From NCBI GenBank assembly GCA_016711085.1, contig JADJTR010000003.1:310001-374000 (forward strand): DNA of 64,000 nucleotides, given 5' to 3'. The notes beneath the pieces were generated by a model. The model was not told where the DNA came from and made no database searches. It worked only from the letters and a program-made list of their open reading frames with translations. The DNA comes from Phyllobacteriaceae bacterium (lineage in GTDB: Bacteria > Pseudomonadota > Alphaproteobacteria > Rhizobiales > Rhizobiaceae). Below, piece after piece: positions 1 to 10,118 of this stretch; the first letter of the stretch is position 1, and the number at the start of each line of letters is the position of its first letter. Position numbers and translations under genes: made by a program.

Positions 1-127
1 CCACGTAGATGATAAACGTGTTCATCCATCCGAGCGCTTCGAGCGGCTGGCGAGTCAGGCGCGCGGCGGCGAAGCCGATGAAAATCAGCCCGAAAAAGGG
101 AAGAACGAGACCGAAAATAGCCGACAT
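1..127 (-). CDS. AEC (auxin efflux carrier) family permease, N-terminal fragment
   Basis: The minus strand opens with ATG at 127 and runs off the left edge. The 42 visible residues begin MSAIFGLVLPFFGLIFIGF, a first hydrophobic helix, then a short basic stretch (AARLTRQP) and the start of a second helix (WMNTFIIYV). This is the usual N-terminus of AEC-family inner-membrane permeases, which export or exchange small organic acids or auxin-like compounds. The substrate cannot be told. Only about a tenth of the protein is present, so the family call rests on the N-terminal pattern alone. Confidence 0.6.
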   Translation of the reverse strand, partial: MSAIFGLVLPFFGLIFIGFAAARLTRQPLEALGWMNTFIIYV

Positions 128-227
128 GGTTGCTGCCTTGAGGCGCTATAGCGCGAGATGTCGCCGGTCAAGCGCATCGCCATTGAAAAACCGTCATGTT
201 TCCGTCAAATTCGGGTCCGGGAGTTTG

Positions 228-563
228 ATGATGGAACGCATGCGGCAGGCGAGATTTGCAATCGGCGACGTGGTTCGCCACCGGGTATTCCCGTTTCGCG
301 GCGTCATTTTCGACGTCGATCCGGAATTCGCCAATACAGAGGAATGGTACGCCGCCATTCCGGCCGAGGTCAGGCCGAAGCGCGACCAGCCGTTTTATCA
401 TCTGCTGGCGCAAAACGCGGAGTCGGAGTATGTCGCCTATGTTTCGGAGCAGAACCTGTTGCCCGACGAAACCGGCGAACCGGTGCGGCACCCCCAAATC
501 GACGATTATTTCCTCGTCCGCCCCGACGGTCGCTACGAATTGAAAAGCGCCAATCGGCACTGA
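228..563 (+). CDS. hspQ: Heat shock protein HspQ (YccV-like, hemimethylated-DNA-binding domain)
   Basis: A protein of about 111 residues with the HspQ/YccV signature: the core HRVFPFRGVIFDVDPEFANT, then DQPFYHLLA and YVAYVSEQNLLPD. The family modulates Lon-dependent proteolysis in enterobacteria and was first linked to binding of hemimethylated DNA; it is cytoplasmic. Starts at 228, 231 and 240 are all in frame. 228 or 231 is preferred because GGGAG lies about 5 bases upstream of 228. The gene converges on ialB, with a perfect palindrome just after its stop. Confidence 0.9.
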   Translation: MMERMRQARFAIGDVVRHRVFPFRGVIFDVDPEFANTEEWYAAIPAEVRPKRDQPFYHLLAQNAESEYVAYVSEQNLLPDETGEPVRHPQIDDYFLVRPDGRYELKSANRH

Positions 564-577
564 TGGCGCCAACGAAA

Positions 578-597
578 ACGGGGCCGCGCGGCCCCGT
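578..597. terminator. Perfect 20-bp palindrome after hspQ
   Basis: A perfect 20-bp self-complementary sequence, ACGGGGCCGC followed by its reverse complement, sits 15 bp after the hspQ stop. It could fold as a GC-rich hairpin in either strand. There is no long T-run, so it is only a candidate terminator between two convergent genes. Confidence 0.45.
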
Positions 598-740
598 CAA
601 ACGTTTCGCCAGTCGCGAGGGTGGCGTTGCGGCGGCGTTTTTATGCCAACGTTCTTCTTGGGGTCTGGACGGCGTCGCGAAAGGCTGGCGATGCTTGCAT
701 CGCGTCGCCTTCCGCTCCTGGCCAGGTCGCAAAATCCCGG

Positions 741-764
741 CGCTCAAACGATTCAATTTGAGCG
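741..764 (-). terminator. Hairpin downstream of ialB
   Basis: An inverted repeat with 8-base arms CGCTCAAA and TTTGAGCG around an 8-base loop lies just past the ialB stop on the minus strand. It plausibly ends or stabilises that transcript. No clear U-tract follows, so intrinsic termination is uncertain. Confidence 0.4.
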
Positions 765-773
765 AGAAGCGCT

Positions 774-1394
774 CTAGTTGGCGGTCTTGGCCTTGTCCTG
801 TTCTTCCTTGAGCTTCTTTTCGAATTCGGCGCGGCGCTTCTGGATTTCGTCCTGCAGCGTCTGCTGGCGCTGTTCGAGATCGGACTGCTTCAGGCCCTCG
901 CCATCGTAGGCTTCGCCGAAGCCTTTCAGCGAAATCTTGATCGGGTTCGGCTGGTTCTGGAAATTGATCGAATTGAGAATCACTTCGCCGCCTTTTTTAA
1001 AGGTGCCGACGAGTTTTTCGTCAAGCGGCGCCTCGGCGACGCAGCGATCGGGGAAGCAGATGACGAAATCGAGTTTCTGCGGCTTGGCGCCGTCGACCGA
1101 CAGGGAGATGCCCGGCGGGATGAGGCGGCCGGGCGGCACCGAAATCTGGAACACTTTGCGATTGACCTTGCCCTTCACCTCGATCATCGACACGCCGATG
1201 ACGAGCTGGCCGGTTTCGGCCATGGTGATGTTCTGGACATTGCAGATGTCATTGTCTTCCTGCTTGGCGCAGACCTTGAACCAGCCCTGCGGCATGGACT
1301 GGGCAGCGGCGGGAAGGACGGCCGTAGCGGAAAATCCCGCGAGCATCGACGCGACAATGGCGGCGCGGGTGGCGATGGAGGTCTGACCAATCAT
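774..1394 (-). CDS. Invasion-associated locus B (IalB) family periplasmic protein
   Basis: A 206-residue protein with a Sec signal peptide (hydrophobic residues about 8-30, cleavage near AAAQS). The IalB-type core carries paired cysteines (FKVCAKQEDNDICN and VICFPDRCVAEA) and a charged C-terminal coiled coil rich in Glu, Lys and Gln. IalB proteins are common in Hyphomicrobiales; a role in erythrocyte invasion is established only for Bartonella, so here it is simply a periplasmic protein of unknown role. The ATG at 1394 is chosen because it begins the signal peptide and has GAAGGA upstream. An in-frame extension to 1487 would bury the signal. Confidence 0.85.
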   Translation of the reverse strand: MIGQTSIATRAAIVASMLAGFSATAVLPAAAQSMPQGWFKVCAKQEDNDICNVQNITMAETGQLVIGVSMIEVKGKVNRKVFQISVPPGRLIPPGISLSVDGAKPQKLDFVICFPDRCVAEAPLDEKLVGTFKKGGEVILNSINFQNQPNPIKISLKGFGEAYDGEGLKQSDLEQRQQTLQDEIQKRRAEFEKKLKEEQDKAKTAN

Positions 1395-1626
1395 GAATTC
1401 GGCTTCCTTCGAAAATCTGGACCGCATGGAAAAACGCGGACGTGGGCTAGGTGTCGCCCGAATGAGGCAACAGCATGGCCGGTCCAATCTCGCTGGCCTG
1501 TTACACCGGTGCGCCGTGCAAATCCAGCGTCACGGCGCATTTTCCGGCGTCGCCGCGATGCAGCTGAAAACCCATGCGGCCGGCTCGTGCTACGATGAGA
1601 GTCGATTCGACACAGCGGATTCGACC

Positions 1627-3447
1627 ATGGGAAACCGGTTGGCCTTCATTCCATCGCGCGCCGGCGCTGCGACCTTGGCGTTTCTTCTTGCTTTTGCTCC
1701 GGCGTCCGCCGAACCGAAGCACGCCATCGCCATGCATGGCGAACCGGCGTTGCCGGCGGATTTCACCCATTTTCCCCATGTCAATGCGCAGGCGCCGAAG
1801 GGCGGCCGGATCAATTACGCCGTCGTCGGCACGTTCGACAGCGTTAACCCGTTCATCGTCCAAGGCAGCGCGGCGCGTGGCCTGACCGACCTCGCCTTCG
1901 GCTACAATGTCTATGAGCCGCTGATGCAGCGCTCGGCTTCCGAACCGTTCACGCTCTACCCCTTGCTGGCGAAAAGCGTCGATACCGACGCCGCGCGCAC
2001 CTATGTCGAGTTCACGCTCGACGAGCGGGCCAAATTCTCCGACGGCAAACCGGTGACGCCGGAAGACGTGATTTTCACCTTCGAATTGCTGCGCGACCAT
2101 GGCCTGCCGCGCTATGGCCGGTCTGTAAAAAAGATCGCCAAGATCGAAAAAACCGGCGAACGCGGCGTGCGCTGCAGCTTCGCCGATGGCGCCGACCGGG
2201 AATTGCCGTTGATTCTCGGCCTGATGCCGGTCCTGCCAAAACATGCCATCGACCCGGCGACGTTTGAAAAATCTTCCCTGACGGCCTTTCCGGGCAGCGG
2301 CCCCTACACCGTCGGCGACGTGAAAGCGGGGGAATCGCTGACGCTGAGGCGCAATCCGGACTATTGGGGCAAGGATTTGCCGTCGAAGGCGGGCGTCGAC
2401 AATTACGACGAAATCCGCATCACTTGGTACGGCAACGAAAACAGCCTGTTCGAGGGGTTCAAGAAGGGACTGGTCGACGTTTTCATTGAAAACGATCTTG
2501 GGCGTTGGGCGTCGGGCTACGATTTTCCGGCTGTGACGAATGGCGACGCAGCCAAAGACACTTTCGACAACGGCCTGCCGTCCGGCATGTACGGCTTCGT
2601 CTTCAACACGCGCCGACCCATGTTCGCCGATCGCGCGGTTCGTTCCGGCCTTGGCGATCTGATCGATTTCGAGTGGATCAACCGCAGCCTGTTCGCCAGC
2701 GCCTACAAGCGCACCGGCAGCTATTTCGACGGTTCGGAGCTGTCGGCGGCGGGCAGGCCGGCGAGCGACGCCGAACAGGCTCTGCTTGCCCCCTTCCCGC
2801 AAGCGGTTGCCCCGGAAGTCCTCGACGGCAGTTGGACGCCGGCCAAATCAGATGGAACTGGGCGCGACCGCGCCTTCCTCAAACGCGGTTTCGACAAGCT
2901 GAAATCGGCCGGCTACCGGGTCGAGAACGAAAAACTGGTCGGACCGGACGGCAAGCCGCTCGCCTTCGACATCCTGTTGCGCGGCAAGGATGGCGAGCAG
3001 GTCGCCACCGCCTGGAAACGCACGCTCGCTTTGCTGGGCATCGAGGCAACGCTGACGACGGTCGACGCGGCTCAATACACACAACGCCTGCAGACCTATG
3101 ATTTCGACGTCATTGCCTTCAATTATTCCTCGTCGCTCTCGCCCGGCGCCGAACAGGTCGGCCGCTGGGGTTCGGCTTTCCGCGACACGCCCGGTACGTT
3201 CAATTACGCCGGCGTCGCCGATCCGGCCATCGACGCCATGATCGACAAGATGCTTGCTGCGACGTCGCGCGACGATTTCGTCACCGCGGTGCGCGCCTTT
3301 GATCGCGTTTTATTGAGTGGCGCCTATGCCGCGCCGCTCTATCATCAGGGCGAGCAATGGGTCGGGCGCTGGACGCGCATCGGCCGGCCGGAGGGAACGC
3401 CGCTCAACGGCTACCAGTTGACGACGTGGTGGAGGGCCAAGCCCTGA
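1627..3447 (+). CDS. Extracellular solute-binding protein, family 5 (YejA-like)
   Basis: A 606-residue exported protein: signal peptide at about residues 1-28 (cleavage near ASA-EPKHAIAMHG), then a family-5 (oligopeptide/nickel) binding fold with FPHVNAQAPKGGRINY and GSGPYTV motifs. The opening KHAIAMHGEP and the PKGG motif are typical of YejA-like proteins, which bind peptides for YejBEF-type importers. ATG 1627 starts the signal peptide; ATG 1558 in the same frame is less likely. No permease or ATPase gene is adjacent, so this copy is either an orphan or served by a distant transporter. It ends 14 bp before the DsbA-like gene. Confidence 0.88.
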   Translation: MGNRLAFIPSRAGAATLAFLLAFAPASAEPKHAIAMHGEPALPADFTHFPHVNAQAPKGGRINYAVVGTFDSVNPFIVQGSAARGLTDLAFGYNVYEPLMQRSASEPFTLYPLLAKSVDTDAARTYVEFTLDERAKFSDGKPVTPEDVIFTFELLRDHGLPRYGRSVKKIAKIEKTGERGVRCSFADGADRELPLILGLMPVLPKHAIDPATFEKSSLTAFPGSGPYTVGDVKAGESLTLRRNPDYWGKDLPSKAGVDNYDEIRITWYGNENSLFEGFKKGLVDVFIENDLGRWASGYDFPAVTNGDAAKDTFDNGLPSGMYGFVFNTRRPMFADRAVRSGLGDLIDFEWINRSLFASAYKRTGSYFDGSELSAAGRPASDAEQALLAPFPQAVAPEVLDGSWTPAKSDGTGRDRAFLKRGFDKLKSAGYRVENEKLVGPDGKPLAFDILLRGKDGEQVATAWKRTLALLGIEATLTTVDAAQYTQRLQTYDFDVIAFNYSSSLSPGAEQVGRWGSAFRDTPGTFNYAGVADPAIDAMIDKMLAATSRDDFVTAVRAFDRVLLSGAYAAPLYHQGEQWVGRWTRIGRPEGTPLNGYQLTTWWRAKP

Positions 3448-3461
3448 ACGAGGGAAACGCC

Positions 3462-4130
3462 ATGGACGACGCGATCGCCATCGACATCGTCTCCGACGTC
3501 GTCTGCCCGTGGTGTTTTCTCGGCGCACAGAATCTCAAGGCGGCGCTCGCCGCCCTGCCCGACATCGCCGTCGACGTGCGCTGGCGGCCATTCCAGCTCG
3601 ATTCGACCATCCCCGTTGGCGGCGTCGACCGCGCCGAATACATGGCGAAGAAATTCACCCCTGAAAGGCTGGCGGCGGCGCATGACCGCCTGAAGGACTC
3701 CGGGCGCGAGGCGGGAATCGCCTTCGATTTCGCCGCCATCCGGGTCGCGCCGAACACGCTCGACGCGCACCGCGTCATCCGCTGGGCGGCGGGCGCCGGC
3801 GTGCAGGACCGCGTCGCCCGCACCTTGTTCCGGGCCTATTTCGAGAATGGCGAGGATGTCGGCGACGCCGAAACGCTCGCGCGCATCGCCGGCGAAAACG
3901 GCATGGACGAAAGCCTCGTCTCGGCGTTGCTGGCGGCCAAGGCCGACATCCCCGAGGTCGAGGCGGAAATCCGCACGGCGCAGGGCATGGGGATTACCGG
4001 CGTTCCCTGTTTCATTTTCGACGGGCGCTACGCGGTGATGGGCGCGCAGCCGGTCGAAGCCTTGGTCGATTCGGTCAGAAAAATCGCGGCGATGAAGGCC
4101 GAAGCCAAGGTGGCCAAAACCGCTTCCTGA
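3462..4130 (+). CDS. DsbA-family FrnE-like thioredoxin-fold oxidoreductase
   Basis: A 222-residue protein with no signal peptide. It has an N-terminal DIVSDVVCPWCF redox motif (CPWC, residues about 14-17), an all-alpha insertion, and a cis-Pro loop GITGVPCFIF near residue 175. This is the DSBA-like/FrnE architecture of cytoplasmic thiol-disulfide oxidoreductases or isomerases. ATG 3462 has GAGGG 7 bases upstream. It follows the binding-protein gene closely and converges on mfd with a gap of only 3 bp. Confidence 0.85.
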   Translation: MDDAIAIDIVSDVVCPWCFLGAQNLKAALAALPDIAVDVRWRPFQLDSTIPVGGVDRAEYMAKKFTPERLAAAHDRLKDSGREAGIAFDFAAIRVAPNTLDAHRVIRWAAGAGVQDRVARTLFRAYFENGEDVGDAETLARIAGENGMDESLVSALLAAKADIPEVEAEIRTAQGMGITGVPCFIFDGRYAVMGAQPVEALVDSVRKIAAMKAEAKVAKTAS

Positions 4131-4133
4131 GGC

Positions 4134-7100
4134 CTATTTCCCCTCGCCCGCCATGCGCGCCAGCTGCGTCATGATGACGGCGGCGCCGTTCAGGCGCTTT
4201 TCCGGCGTCGGCCAGTCGCGCATGAACACCACCGACTGGTCGGGGCGGATTTTGGCCAGCGACGTCTGGCCGGCAATCATCGCCACCAGGCCGGCCGGGT
4301 TGGCGAAGGTCTTGTTGCGGAAGGCGATGACCACGCCCTTCGGGCCGGCGTCGAGCTTCTCGACATTGGCCATGCGGCACAGCGCCTTGATGAACACGAC
4401 CTTGAGCAGATGCTGCACTTCGTCGGGCAGCGGGCCGAACCGGTCGATCATCTCGGCCCCGAAGCCGTCGATCTCGGCCGTCGTCGTCAGGTCGCCGAGC
4501 CGGCGATACAGCGCCAGACGCAGTTGCAGGTCGGGCACGTAGCTTTCCGGGATCATCACCGAGGTGCCGATGGCGATCTGCGGCGACCAAGAACCGTCAT
4601 GGGCTTCGGGCGAACCGCGCATTTCGGCCACGGCTTCTTCAAGCATCTGCTGATAGAGCTCGAAGCCGACCTCCTTGATGTGGCCGGACTGCTCCTCGCC
4701 GAGCAGATTGCCGGCGCCGCGAATGTCGAGATCGTGGCTGGCGAGCTGGAAGCCGGCGCCGAGCGTGTCGAGCGATTGCAGCACCTTCAGCCGCCGTTCC
4801 GCCGTCGCGGTCAGCTGGCGCTTGGCCGGCAGGGTGAACAGCGCGTAGGCGCGCAGCTTCGAGCGGCCGACGCGGCCGCGCAGCTGGTAGAGCTGGGCCA
4901 GGCCGAACATGTCGGCGCGATGGACGATCAGCGTGTTGGCGGTCGGGATGTCGAGGCCGGATTCGACAATTGTCGTTGACAGCAGCACATCGTATTGGCC
5001 GTCGTAAAAGGCGTTCATGACATCGTCGAGCTGGCCCGGCGCCATCTGGCCATGGGCGACGGCGACCTTCAGTTCCGGCGTCTGGGCGGCGAGAAACTCG
5101 CGGATTTCGGCAAGATCGGCGATGCGCGGCACGACATAAAAGCTCTGCCCGCCGCGATATCTCTCCCGCAGCAGTGTCTCGCGCACCACCAGCGGATCGA
5201 AGGGCGAGATGAAGGTGCGCACCGCCATGCGGTCGACCGGCGGCGTGGCGATCAACGACAATTCGCGCACGCCGGTCAGCGCCAGTTGCAGCGTGCGCGG
5301 GATCGGCGTCGCCGACAGGGTCAGCACGTGGACGTTCGATTTCAGTTCCTTCAGCCGCTCCTTGTGCTTGACGCCGAAATGCTGCTCCTCGTCGATGATC
5401 AACAGGCCGAGAGTCTTGAACTCGACGCCGGCGCCGAGCAAGGCATGGGTGCCGACAACGATATCGACCGTGCCGTCGGTGATGCCTTTTTTCGTTTCCG
5501 CCAGATCCTTCGCCGGCACCATGCGCGAAGCTTGCCGCACCGTGACCGGCAGACCGGAGAAGCGCGCCGCAAAGGTCTTGTGATGCTGGCGCGCCAGCAG
5601 CGTCGTCGGCACGACGACAGCCACCTGCCTGCCCTCCATGGCGCAGGCGAAAGCGGCGCGCAACGCCACCTCCGTCTTGCCGAAGCCGACGTCGCCGCAG
5701 ATCAGCCGGTCCATCGGCCTGCCGGCGGCGAGATCGTCGCCGACGGCGTCGATGGCCGATTGCTGGTCGTCCGTCTCCTCATAGGGGAAACGGGCGGAAA
5801 ACTCGCCATACAGGCCTTCGGGCGGCAAAATCGACGGGGCCGAGCGGGTCTGGCGTTCGGCCGCGACCTTGATCAGCGCGCCGGCCATGTCGAGCAGGCG
5901 CTTTTTCAGCCGCGCCTTGCGCGCCTGCCAGGCGCCGCCGCCGAGCCGGTCGAGCTGGGCTTCCGCACCCTCGGCGCCATAACGCGACAGGAGTTCGATG
6001 TTTTCGACGGGGAGGAACAGGCGCGCGTCGTCGGCGTAGTGGATTTCCAGGCAATCGTGCGGCGCGCCGGCCGCCTCGATCGTCTTCAGCCCGATGAAGC
6101 GCCCGATGCCGTGATCGGCGTGAACGACGATATCGCCGGTCGCCAGCGCCGAGACCTCGGCGATGAAGTCGGACGCCTTGCGCTTCTTCGCCTTGCGCAC
6201 CAGGCGGTCGCCGAGAATATCCTGCTCGGCGACGACGACGAGATCGCCGGCTTCGAAGCCCTGCTCCAGCCCGAGGACCGCCGCCGCCGGCCGGCCCGTT
6301 TTGAGCTTCGCCAGATCGTCGAGCGAGGCGACGGAATCGGTCTTGTCCAGCCCGTGTTCGGCGAGAATGTTCAGCAGCCGGTCGAGCGAACCGTCGGTCC
6401 AGCCGGCGACGACGACGCGGCGGCCTTGCCGTTCTCGGCGCGGATGTGCCTGACCGCGTGATCGAAGACATTGGCGTTCGGATCGGCGCGCTCCTCGGCA
6501 AACGAACGCCCGGCGCGCGCGCCGGCGTGAACGACGATGCGTCCCGGCGCGGGCGGGGCGTCGAATGCCGTCAGGTCGACAAGCAGACGATCCGCCTCGG
6601 CCGCCGCGACTCCATCCGGATCGAGATACAACATCGATGGCGGCGCCGGCTTGTAAGGAACGGAATCGGCCAGCCCCGGACTGTCGCTCTGGCGCTTGCG
6701 GCCATCGTAATGGTCGAGAATCTGGGCGTGGCGGGCGGCGATGGCGTCGTCGACGAGATGGTCGAACACCACCGGCGCACCGGGCAGATAATCGAAAAGT
6801 GTCGAAAGTTGTTCGTGGAAAAAACCGAGCCAGTGCTCCATGCCGGCGAAGCGGCGACCTTCGCTGATCGCGGCGTAAAGCGCGTCGTCGCGCGTTGGCG
6901 CGCCGAAGGCTTCGAGATAGTTGCGGCGGAAGCGGCTGATCACTTCAGGAGTCAGGGTGATTTCGCTCATCGCGCCGAGGTGGAAGGCCCGGCGCGAACC
7001 GGTGGTGCGCTGGCTGGCGGCGTCGAAGGCGCGGATCGTCTCCAGCGTGTCGCCGAAGAAATCGAGGCGCAGCGGCTCCTCCGCGCCCGGCGCGAACAGG

Positions 7101-7630
7101 TCGAGAATGCCGCCGCGCACGGCGTATTCGCCGACATCGCGCACCGTGCCGACGCGCTCGAAACCGGACGCTTCGAGGCGCGCGACCAGCCCGTTCATGT
7201 CGAGGCGATTGCCAGGCTCCGCCGAAAACAACTGCGCCGAAATCGCGTCGGGCGGCGGCATTTTCTGCAACAGCGCGTTCGCGGAGGCGAGAATGATGGC
7301 GCGGTGCGGCGTCTTGTCGAGACCGATCATGCCGGCAATGGCGTCGAGACGCCGCGCCGCCGCGTCGGCGCCGGGCGAGACGCGATCATAGGGCAGGCAA
7401 TCCCAGGCCGGAACGATGAGCACCGGCAGGCCGGGTTCGGCGAAAGCGAGCGCCTGTTCGATCTGCGGCAGGCGCTGGCCGTCGCGGGCGACAAACAGCA
7501 GCGGCCCATCGGGCGCGAGCGCGCGCGACAATTCGGCGAGCGCGAAGCCTTCGTAGCCATCGGCGACCTGGTCGACGAGAACGCGGCCCGCCTGGCGGGG
7601 CTTCAACGGAATGCGCGGCAGCAGGCTCAT
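4134..7630 (-). CDS. mfd: Transcription-repair coupling factor Mfd (one frameshift)
   Basis: A product of about 1165 residues once one base is restored, the normal Mfd length. Mfd removes RNA polymerase stalled at DNA damage and recruits UvrA. The N-terminal half (from ATG 7630) has the UvrB-like domain. The C-terminal half has the RNA-polymerase-interaction domain, the RecG-like helicase with Walker A GDVGFGKTE and DEEQHFG box, and the TRCF C-terminal domain. The two halves lie in different frames: one base is missing near 6420 in a GCGGCGG run, where the frame ending RAENGKAA should continue VVVAGWTDGSLDR. Because mfd is conserved, a sequencing error is more likely than decay. It lies 4 bp after sdhE, probably in one operon. 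Confidence 0.93.
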
Positions 7631-7634
7631 GGTC

Positions 7635-7916
7635 TCAAACGATCGCGCCGTAGCGGCGAACGCGGGCGAACAGCGGCGTATCGTGTTCGGTCGGAACGAC
7701 GGCCGCCCCGGTCACCCATTTGAACGATTCGGCGTCGGCCTCCTCCATCAACGCCTCGAAGGCGGCGAGTTCGCCTTCGTCCAGCGCGGCGATCTCGGCG
7801 TCGGCGAAACGGCCGAAAACGAGATCCATTTCGCGCGTGCCGCGATGCCAGGCGCGAAACAGCGCCTTCTTGCGCCGTGCGTCGAGACCGTCGCTGGTTC
7901 GGCTCATGCCGCTCAT
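7635..7916 (-). CDS. sdhE: FAD assembly factor SdhE (succinate dehydrogenase assembly factor 2)
   Basis: A 93-residue acidic protein with the SdhE/Sdh5 core: ARRKKALFRAWHRGTREMD, which contains the conserved RG pair needed for SdhA flavinylation, then LVFGRFADAEI and the ESFKWVTG end. It helps attach FAD covalently to succinate dehydrogenase in the cytoplasm. ATG 7916 has GGAGAATATC directly upstream. It precedes mfd by 4 bp and diverges from recG, a neighbourhood familiar in Hyphomicrobiales. Confidence 0.9.
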   Translation of the reverse strand: MSGMSRTSDGLDARRKKALFRAWHRGTREMDLVFGRFADAEIAALDEGELAAFEALMEEADAESFKWVTGAAVVPTEHDTPLFARVRRYGAIV

Positions 7917-8003
7917 GATATTCTCCGATGACGCGCGCCTCATAGCGCGACGGCGGGGCAATGTCAGCCTTGCGCGCGCGTTCAACCGACGTAAGTTCAG
8001 GCC

Positions 8004-10118
8004 ATGCGCCCTTCCCTGCTCGATCCGTTGTTCGCTCCCGCCGCCTCGTTGCCGGGCATCGGCCGAAAGACGGCCGACCTGCTGGCCCGAATCGTCCCCG
8101 GCGATGCCGAGGGGCGAGAAGTGCGCGTGCTCGACCTGCTGTTCGTCGCTCCGACCGCAATCATCGACCGGCGCAGCCGGCCGGGTGTCGCCCGCGCCGC
8201 CGAAGGCGCCATCGTCACGCTCGAATTGCGGGTCGACAGGCATCAGCCGCCGCCTCCCGGCAAAGCCAACATGCCGTACCGTGTCTTTGCCTGCGACGAC
8301 ACCGGCGAAATCGCGTTGACCTTCTTCAACGCGCACCGCGCCTCGCTGGAGAAGCGGCTGCCGGTCGGGGCCGATGTGCTGGTTTCGGGGCGGATGGAGT
8401 GGTTCAACGGCCGGCCGACCATGGTCCATCCCGACCACATCGTGCCGATCGCCGAGGCCGCGAACCTGCCCGACGTCGAACCGGTCTATCCGGGCACGGC
8501 GGGCCTTTCGCCCAAAGTGCTCCGCCGCGCCATCGTCGCGGCATTGGCGCGCCTGCCGCCCTTGCCCGAATGGGCGTCGGCCGAACGGTTGGAGACGCAA
8601 AACTTCCCGTCCATCGCCGACGCGCTGTTTCGCCTGCACCATCCGCGCGATGCGCTCGACGCCGACCCGCTCTCCGCCGCCTGGCGACGGCTCGCTTATG
8701 ACGAATTCCTCGCCGGCCAGATCGCGCTGGCGCTGGTGCGCAAGCGCTTTCGCCGCGCGCAGGGCGTGGCCCGCCACGGCGACGGCCGGTTGCGGGCGCT
8801 CCTGCGCGCCGCCCTGCCCTATACGCTCACCGGCGCGCAGGCGCGGGCCGTCGCCGAGATCGCCGCCGATCTGGAAAAACCCGAGCGCATGCTACGCCTG
8901 CTGCAGGGCGATGTCGGTTCCGGCAAGACCGTCGTGGCGCTGTTCGCGGCGGCGCAGGCGGCCGAAAGCGGCGCGCAGACCGCCTTTCTGGCGCCGACGG
9001 AAATCCTTGCCCGCCAGCATTTCGCCACGCTGGAGCCATTGGCGCGCAAGGCCGGTCTCGATATCGCCATCCTGACGGCGCGCGAAAAAGGCAAGGATCG
9101 CGAGCGCATCCTCGCCGGGCTCGCCGACGGGTCGATCGCGCTCGCCGTCGGCACTCATGCGCTGTTGCAGGAGCACGTCGGGTTTCGCGATCTGGGTCTC
9201 GCCGTCGTCGACGAGCAGCACCGCTTCGGCGTACATCAGCGTCTGGCGCTCGCCGCCAAGGGCGACGCCCCCGACCTGCTGGTGATGACAGCGACGCCGA
9301 TCCCGCGCACGCTGGTGCTTTCCGCCTTCGGCGACATGGATGTCTCGCGCCTGACCGAGAAGCCCGCCGGCCGCAAACCGATCCGCACCGTGACGATGCC
9401 GTTCGAACGTCTCGGCGAACTGGTGCGCCATGTCGCCGGCGCGGTCGAGCGTGGCGAAAAGGCCTTCTGGATCTGTCCGTTGGTCGAGGAAAGCGAGGAA
9501 ACCGACGAACGCCTCGTCGCCGCCGAGGAGCGCCATGACGCGCTTGCCCGTCTCATTCCGGGCGCGGTCGGCCTCGTTCACGGCCGCATGAAGGGGGTGG
9601 AAAAGGATGCGGCGATGGAGGCGTTTCGCACCGGCGACACGCGGGTGCTGGTCGCGACGACGGTGGTCGAGGTCGGCGTTGATGTACCCGACGCGACGAT
9701 CATGGTGATCGAGAACGCCGAGCGTTTCGGCCTGGCGCAGTTGCATCAGCTGCGCGGCCGCGTCGGGCGCGGCGACGCCGGCGGCTCCTGCGTGCTGCTC
9801 TATCATGGGCCGCTGGGCGAGACGGCGCAAAGGCGGCTGGAAGTGTTGCGCGAGACCGAGGACGGCTTTCTCATCGCCGAGGAGGACCTGAAACTGCGCG
9901 GCGAAGGCGAATTGCTCGGCACACGGCAAAGCGGCATCCCCGGCTTCATGCTGGCCCGTTTCGATTCACATGGCGATTTGCTGGCGCTGGCCCGCGCCGA
10001 CGCCCGGGAAATGCTCGACGGGGCTGCGTCGCTCACGGGTTCGCAAGGCGAAGCGGTCCGGACGCTGCTCTATGTGTTCGGCAGGGACGACGCGGTCCGC
10101 CTGCTTTCGGCCGGCTGA
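8004..10118 (+). CDS. recG: ATP-dependent DNA helicase RecG
   Basis: A 704-residue protein, close to the usual RecG length. It has an N-terminal wedge/OB domain, Walker A GDVGSGKTV at about residues 302-310, the DEQH box at 402-405 (VVDEQHRFG), motif III TATPIPRTL, and the helicase C-terminal motifs including HQLRGRVGR and the TRG-region end. RecG remodels stalled forks and branches Holliday junctions. It is divergent from sdhE. Its last 49 bases overlap, antisense, the 3' end of the DUF502 gene. Confidence 0.96.
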   Translation: MRPSLLDPLFAPAASLPGIGRKTADLLARIVPGDAEGREVRVLDLLFVAPTAIIDRRSRPGVARAAEGAIVTLELRVDRHQPPPPGKANMPYRVFACDDTGEIALTFFNAHRASLEKRLPVGADVLVSGRMEWFNGRPTMVHPDHIVPIAEAANLPDVEPVYPGTAGLSPKVLRRAIVAALARLPPLPEWASAERLETQNFPSIADALFRLHHPRDALDADPLSAAWRRLAYDEFLAGQIALALVRKRFRRAQGVARHGDGRLRALLRAALPYTLTGAQARAVAEIAADLEKPERMLRLLQGDVGSGKTVVALFAAAQAAESGAQTAFLAPTEILARQHFATLEPLARKAGLDIAILTAREKGKDRERILAGLADGSIALAVGTHALLQEHVGFRDLGLAVVDEQHRFGVHQRLALAAKGDAPDLLVMTATPIPRTLVLSAFGDMDVSRLTEKPAGRKPIRTVTMPFERLGELVRHVAGAVERGEKAFWICPLVEESEETDERLVAAEERHDALARLIPGAVGLVHGRMKGVEKDAAMEAFRTGDTRVLVATTVVEVGVDVPDATIMVIENAERFGLAQLHQLRGRVGRGDAGGSCVLLYHGPLGETAQRRLEVLRETEDGFLIAEEDLKLRGEGELLGTRQSGIPGFMLARFDSHGDLLALARADAREMLDGAASLTGSQGEAVRTLLYVFGRDDAVRLLSAG

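Noticed and set aside
4995..6461. A 488-codon open frame on the plus strand opposite mfd
   Set aside because: It is a GC-driven antisense shadow: Arg/Gly/Ala-rich, no domain, and fully covered by the conserved mfd helicase region.
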